Shown piece by piece: positions 59,760 to 64,000 of a stretch of 64,000 nucleotides of DNA. Position numbers and translations under genes: made by a program. Source of the DNA: Pisaster brevispinus (lineage: Eukaryota; Echinodermata; Asteroidea; Forcipulatida; Asteriidae); NCBI GenBank assembly GCA_023634235.1, contig JAMKCF010000006.1, forward strand, positions 7,486,172 through 7,550,171, written 5' to 3'. Under the pieces are notes generated by a model. The model saw nothing but the letters and a program-made list of their open reading frames with translations. It searched no databases and was not told where the DNA came from. Within the stretch, counting starts at the first letter, position 1, and every line of letters starts with the position of its first letter.

Positions 59760-62562
59760 TCTTCAATATCCTTATTACAAGTAATAATTCGTGGGAAGTA
59801 TGAACCAGGCTTTATTTTGTAAATTTAATTTTGAAAAAAACAACACTTTGGCATCCATCATTTTCTTGTTAAATGATAAATGTTTATTTTTCTTTCCAGA
59901 AGAGGGTGGGCCCCCAGGCACCGCTGCTTCAAGCTACCTGATGCAGAGTAACTTTGACATGGACATCTACGGGGATGCTCCTGACAAAATGACCTACACC
60001 GAACAGGCCAATAAACGTAGTCACTGCAGACGACTCACATGGTATGTCACTCATGCTTGATGCGGGTTGGGTTGCTTGCTCGGTTGAAATCCAATTCAGT
60101 TCAATTTGACATTTGATTTCACATTCAACTCAATTAAATTTAAAGAGGGGCTCCAAGGTCAAATTGAGTTTTGAATAGATAGAGTGCTCACGAAAGTGGT
60201 GAAAAAGCAAAATAATTAAATGGATTAGGCGCAAACAAGCATTTTCACAAGCAAAAAGGAGGCTTGTTTTGAAATGCCCACTGACAAACACAACCGACAC
60301 AATTTACAGCAAAAAACAAAGGCAAAAACTTAAATAAATTTAATGAAATCCTACTCTGTTAGGCACTAAATAAAAGCAATAGATTGTGAGCAGTGCGTAC
60401 AAATAAAAATGTATTCAAGGCATTTAGAATTTGTCCATATGTCAAAAATGCGTTTGAATTGGATGATGAGTCACGAATACCGTAGACGGACACATGGATT
60501 CCCAACCTATGTTACACGCAGTGTCCTATCTTATACATATATGCCTGTGTCAGTGTTCTGTTTCCAAAACAGACTGATTTTATTTGCTTCTCTATGAGGT
60601 GACAAAATATTACCTATGAACTTAAATGTACTGTTTGTCTGTCTGTCTGTGTGTGTAGCTTTATCCGTCTTGCCGACTACCTGATTGTGAATACAATGCA
60701 CGTACTGGCCGTCAACTCGGTCACCACGCTACTGAATTACCTGAAGGAACAGCTCCAGAATACTCCATCTCAGGCTCAGATACAGGGCAAGGAGGAGGAC
60801 AAGACTGAGGATACTGATGATAAGGTAATAATAGTGATGATTGTACAAACTTATAAAGCGCACTTTCTAATAAAAGATTACTCAAGGTTCTACAGAAAAG
60901 ATACGACAGAGCGGGGCTTGAATGTGGGCGGAAAATCCACAAGACTGCAGGGCTTGTAGCTCAAAATCTTCACTAGACCAGACTTTATGTTACAAGACCA
61001 GAATCGAAATGAGTTGAACAAGCACTCAGAGAAGATCTATCTCCTTTGTCTTATGTGTATAAAGCGTACTTTGATACTCGAGAGAATTGAAAGATATTTT
61101 CAGATTTATAAAGTCGATAACTTTCAACAATGATATTACACATCGAGGCAGCCTATTATTATTCAATTGAAAGTTACAAGACCACCGGGCTTGTCCAGTT
61201 TTGAGTTTACCGGCCCGATGCTAAAATCACTGGCCTCGGACCTGTGGTCCAGTGGTCAATTTCATGCCCTGCAAAGTATCAATCTCTCTACAGAAAATTA
61301 AACACAAAAAAGGAACAATAACTTGCAATAAACAGAAGTGTTGTGTTTCTCATTTCACGAAAAGAAGCCCAGAGTTTTTTCATTCACAGCTTCTGTTAGG
61401 TTGCATTGTTTTACATGGTAAAGGCCTGTTGTAGAACAGTTTTCACTAATTACTTGTTTTCACTCTTCTTATCTTTGATCTTTGTCCTTTGTGTTTCCAA
61501 CTTCTCTTGGTCAAACCCCATCGCCTCGCCTCCACCCCTAGCTTCATCACCCTTTTCGTTGTTTATCCCTTGCTTTTTCTGTGTGCTTTCATCTCTTTCA
61601 TTTTTTTCCACTTGACTGCTCTTGTTCCACCAGTTTACCCGTTTATGTGTTTGTTGTGTTGCTATGTAGCCTTTAAGAAAGACTCTGCTAGGGTTGAAAC
61701 GCCAGGCCATTTACACATTTTTTCAGTTTTAATGTTAAACAATGCATAATTGTCTTTCGAAGCAGGGAACTGCCACCCTGGCCACTGCCTCCCTGGCAGG
61801 GACCAACACGGTCGGCTTCTATGAGGACACCATCGACCACTCCCTGACGCCGCTGTTCCTGACAGAGTTTGTCCTGGAGCCTGTCCAGATTCTCTTTGCT
61901 CCGGAGCTGGATGAGTATCAGGAGGGTATCGCTGAGGTCATTTCGGAGTTCCAGAACTGTGTGCTCGGCGTCATCAACCTCGTACCCGACAATTACTTCG
62001 ACGCATTCACAAGGTAGGAAAGAACATTTTGAGTTGTTTAGTTGAACGTTTTTGAAAAGTGTGGTCATTTCTGGGACCAATTTTATTAAGCTGCTAAGCA
62101 GAAAATACTGCTTAGAAAATTTCTCAACTTAGCGAAAAATGAGTTGGGAACCAGTGGCAACTGTAAACGTTTTGGAATGTTGGCTGGTAACCTGTTTTAA
62201 CTAAGCAAGATTTTTTTGTGCTTAGCAAGTTTTTGTGCTTATACAGGCTTTATACAAATTTGTGCTAAGCAAGTTTAAAATCTGTGCTTGACAAATTTGT
62301 ATACTTTGAAGATCTATGAAATTTGAAGCGATGGGGGCCATAGCCCCCATCACTTACAACACAACTGGTGACAAAAATAGGAGAGACATGACAGAGGAGT
62401 TCCGCGGGGCAGGTAGTCTGAGAGTATTCATGCTTTATTTATCGTCCCTACAGACCTATCATCAATGGCAAGTTTGAGGAGAAAACGGCCGGTGATGGAC
62501 CGAGTCTTACGGCAATGTTTGAAGATGATAAACATCTTCAAGGCGTCATTCAGAGCCTCAGA
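52615..62562 (+). CDS. DNAH6: Dynein axonemal heavy chain 6, N-terminal part (continues past window)
   Basis: Inner-arm axonemal dynein motor heavy chain, which drives beating of motile cilia. Ten coding exons are visible: 52615-52860, 53420-53632, 54047-54297, 55356-55623, 56391-56525, 58315-58444, 59900-60041, 60659-60824, 61766-62013 and 62454-62562. All phases match, giving 636 codons of a protein that is about 4150 residues in human; the last exon ends in phase 0 at a GTAAGT donor. The region is the N-terminal tail before the linker and AAA ring. Diagnostic stretches are 'LVRQKPKLGFLYMSPAVP', 'DYYTISRKGVTHM', 'DRWEQEYMYYMKLIKIPTF', 'FRKWKAFMTWRKNV', 'QENLFIVNPSLRPALLNV', 'DKMTYTEQANKRSHCRRLTC' and 'NLVPDNYFDAFT', in DNAH6 order. 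The start ATG follows a short 5' UTR after an acceptor at 52595; the first 40 residues are low complexity and not conserved. Motor domain lies outside the window. Confidence 0.95.
54928..55268 (+). mobile_element. SINE, tRNA-Leu-like head, second subfamily
   Basis: Box A 'ATGTGGCCGAGTGGTTTAG', box B 'GGTTCGAATCCC', body 'CTTGAGCAAGATACTTTACT' and 'AGGCTGTATACTCCCCAGGG', tail 'AAATGCGCTATATAAGAAC'. Same subfamily as 28743-29065 but opposite strand. It ends about 85 bp before DNAH6 exon 55356-55623. Confidence 0.8.
57486..57670. mobile_element. MITE, 'GGGCCNAATTTCAT' family
   Basis: Ends 'GGTCCATTTTATAGAGCTGC' and 'GCAGCTCTATGAAACCA' are inverted. The interior has 'TGCTTAGCAGAAATAAGCAG' and 'TTTTCTGGTAACCATAATTT'. 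DNAH6 intron. Confidence 0.7.
57890..58092. mobile_element. MITE, 'GGGCCNAATTTCAT' family, long variant
   Basis: Matches 3491-3749 in the same order ('TTTCTGCGCTAGCTGTGTAA', 'AAAAATTCTCTGCTAACC', 'CTTGACGTAAGCA') and ends with 'CCATGATATTGGGACC'. The left tip is degraded. DNAH6 intron. Confidence 0.65.
59130..59763 (+). mobile_element. SINE with tRNA-Leu(CAA)-like head, split by a nested MITE
   Basis: Head 'CTGGCTGAGTGGTCAAGC' with 'CTGGACTCAAGC' and 'GGTTTGAGTCC', interrupted at 59213-59410 by a MITE, then resumes 'TCTTGACACTTGTGTCC' and the body, ending with 'AAAGTGCTTCATAAGAACTG' and a (TTA)n tail at 59727-59760. Same family as 2573-2986. DNAH6 intron. Confidence 0.8.
59213..59410. mobile_element. 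MITE, 'GGGCCNAATTTCAT' family, inserted in a SINE
   Basis: Inverted ends 'TGGGCCTAATTTCATAAACC' and 'GGTTTGATGAAATTGGGCCC'. The interior shows 'GTTAAGCAGAAAATACTGC', 'GAGTTGGGCACCAGTCACAA' and 'TTTTGGCTTGCAAATAG'. It interrupts the SINE exactly after the box B region, so the MITE moved after that SINE was in place. Confidence 0.8.
62072..62326. mobile_element. MITE, 'GGGCCNAATTTCAT' family
   Basis: Left end 'GGGACCAATTTTATTAAGC'. The interior has 'AGCAGAAAATACTGCTTAG', 'GAGTTGGGAACCAGTGGCAA' and 'TTGGCTGGTAACCTGTTTT', very close to 59213-59410. The right end is partly duplicated ('TGTGCTAAGCAAGTTTAAA'). DNAH6 intron. Confidence 0.7.
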
Positions 62563-62784
62563 GTAAGTACTTTTCAGAAAGTGGTATTTCATTCGGTTGA
62601 GCTGGGTAAATAAGTTTAGGTGTTTGGCATTTTAGATCTTTCCACTCCGATTTGAAGGGATTGCATAATAGCAACCTTATTTTAAATAAGCTTGGGTATG
62701 GAGGGCAAACATGGACAAAACTACAGCTTTTTAACAAATGACCTTTGTGCTAATGCTAGGGTGCTTTTTCGTGTGTTATCTTGG

Positions 62785-64000
62785 TTGACTAAAGTCACCA
62801 TTGGGGCATCAAGAAGGGTATAGTGCACAGTTAACTAAAGTCACCATTGGGGCTCAAGCAGGGTATAGTGCACAGTTAACTAAAGTCACCACTGGGGCTC
62901 AAGCAGGGTATAGTGCACAGTTGACGAAAGTCACCATTGGGGCATCAAGAAGGGTATAGTGCACAGTTAACTAAAGTCACCATTGGGGCTCAAGCAGGGT
63001 ATAGTGCACAGTTGACTAAAGTCACCATTGGGGCTCAAGCAGGGTTATAGTGCACAGTTAACTAAAGTCACCACTGGGGCTCAAGCAGGGTATAGTGCAC
63101 AGTTGACGAAAGTCACCAATGGGGCTCAAGCAGGGTATAGTGCACAGTTGACTAAAGTCACCATTGGGGCTCAAGCAGGGTATAGTGCACAGTTGACGAA
63201 AGTCACCATTGGGGCTCAAGCAGGGTATAGTGCACAGTTGACGAAAGTCACCATTGGGGCTCAAGCAGGGTATAGTGCACAGTTGACTAAAGTCGCCATT
63301 GGGGCTCAAGCAGGGTATAGTGCACAGTTGACGAAAGTCACCATTGGGGCTCAAGCAGGGTATAGTGCACAGTTGACGAAAGTCACCATTGGGGCTCAAG
63401 CAGGGTATAGTGCACAGTCGACGAAAGTCACCATTGGGGCTCAAGCAGGGTATAGTGCACAGTTGACGAAAGTCATCATTGGGGCTCAAGCAGGGTATAG
63501 TCCACAGTCAACTAAAGTCACCAATGGGGCTCAAGCAGGGTATAGTGCACAGTTGACGAAAGTCACCATTGGGGCTCAAGCAGGGTATAGTGCACAGTTG
63601 ACGAAAGTCACCATTGGGGCATCAAGAAGGGTATAGTGCACAGTTAACTAAAGTCACCATTGGGGCTCAAGCAGGGTATAGTGCACAGTTGACTAAAGTC
63701 ACCATTGGGGCTCAAGCAGGGTTATAGTGCACAGTTAACTAAAGTCACCACTGGGGCTCAAGCAGGGTATAGTGCACAGTTGACGAAAGTCACCAATGGG
63801 GCTCAAGCAGGGTATAGTGCACAGTTGACTAAAGTCACCATTGGGGCTCAAGCAGGGTATAGTGCACAGTTGACGAAAGTCACCATTGGGGCTCAAGCAG
63901 GGTATAGTGCACAGTTGACGAAAGTCACCATTGGGGCTCAAGCAGGGTATAGTGCACAGTTGACTAAAGTCGCCATTGGGGCTCAAGCAGGGTATAGTGC
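62785..64000 (+). repeat. 45-bp minisatellite with 15-unit higher-order repeat, runs past window
   Basis: About 27 units of 45 bp, each containing 'GGGGCTCAAGCAGGGTATAG' and 'TGCACAGTTGACGAAAGTCA' with few variants. Because 45 is divisible by three it creates a 202-residue open frame of 15-residue repeats at 63028-63636, but it lies in the DNAH6 intron after exon 62454-62562 and is broken by 1-bp insertions. A block from about 62943 recurs from 63620, a 677-bp period equal to fifteen units plus two single-base insertions. Confidence 0.95.

Noticed and set aside
63028..63636. 202-residue open frame of 15-residue repeats (plus a 143-residue complement)
   Set aside because: It is the translation of a 45-bp minisatellite inside a DNAH6 intron; the period divisible by three keeps frames open on both strands, and 1-bp insertions end them.
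62785..64000. CRISPR-like array
   Set aside because: Units are contiguous 45-bp repeats with no unique spacers, in a eukaryotic intron.

Overview
This is an animal nuclear window. The genes are split into many short exons with GT/AG borders, the introns are AT-rich and full of small transposons, and the gene set is bilaterian. Two genes belong to motile cilia. I infer a marine invertebrate deuterostome, perhaps an echinoderm, from the intron style, the tRNA-derived SINEs and the abundant MITEs; no species-specific marker is visible.

Layout from left to right. (1) 125-7854, minus: an MNS1 homologue, complete in eight coding exons, 498 residues. (2) 8323-16981, plus: the proteasome subunit beta type-4 gene PSMB4, complete in seven exons, 258 residues, head to head with MNS1 across 468 bp. 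(3) 19032-22687, minus: an IAH1-type SGNH/GDSL esterase, complete in six exons, 232 residues, convergent with PSMB4. (4) 25947-37271, minus: a six-exon gene whose exons join in phase to about 1301 residues, with two hydrophobic segments, one calponin-homology (CH) domain, a filamin repeat, a long Ser-rich disordered region and a second filamin repeat. (5) 37272-52595: about 15 kb without a gene I can support, holding MITEs, simple repeats, a 142-codon Gln/His open frame and a possible G-quadruplex minisatellite. (6) 52615 to beyond the right edge, plus: the N-terminal 636 codons of axonemal dynein heavy chain DNAH6 in ten exons; the last intron contains a 45-bp tandem array that runs off the window.

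Mobile DNA is dense and mostly short and non-autonomous: a 715-bp foldback element with a 9-bp target duplication (Mutator-like), a 617-bp hAT-type element with an 8-bp duplication, a 458-bp element flanked by TTAA (piggyBac-like), a MITE family with ends like GGGCCNAATTTCAT present in seven or eight copies, several other inverted-repeat elements, four SINE copies with tRNA-Leu-like heads, and a decayed CR1/L2-like reverse transcriptase fragment.

The genes do not form an operon or shared pathway. MNS1 and DNAH6 both serve motile axonemes, PSMB4 is a housekeeping proteasome subunit, and IAH1 is a small esterase. The most unusual object is the membrane-anchored CH-filamin gene: filamins normally begin with two CH domains, whereas here hydrophobic segments occupy the place of CH1. 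All exon joins were made by hand from splice motifs, reading phase and remembered family sequence; no alignment or transcript was available.
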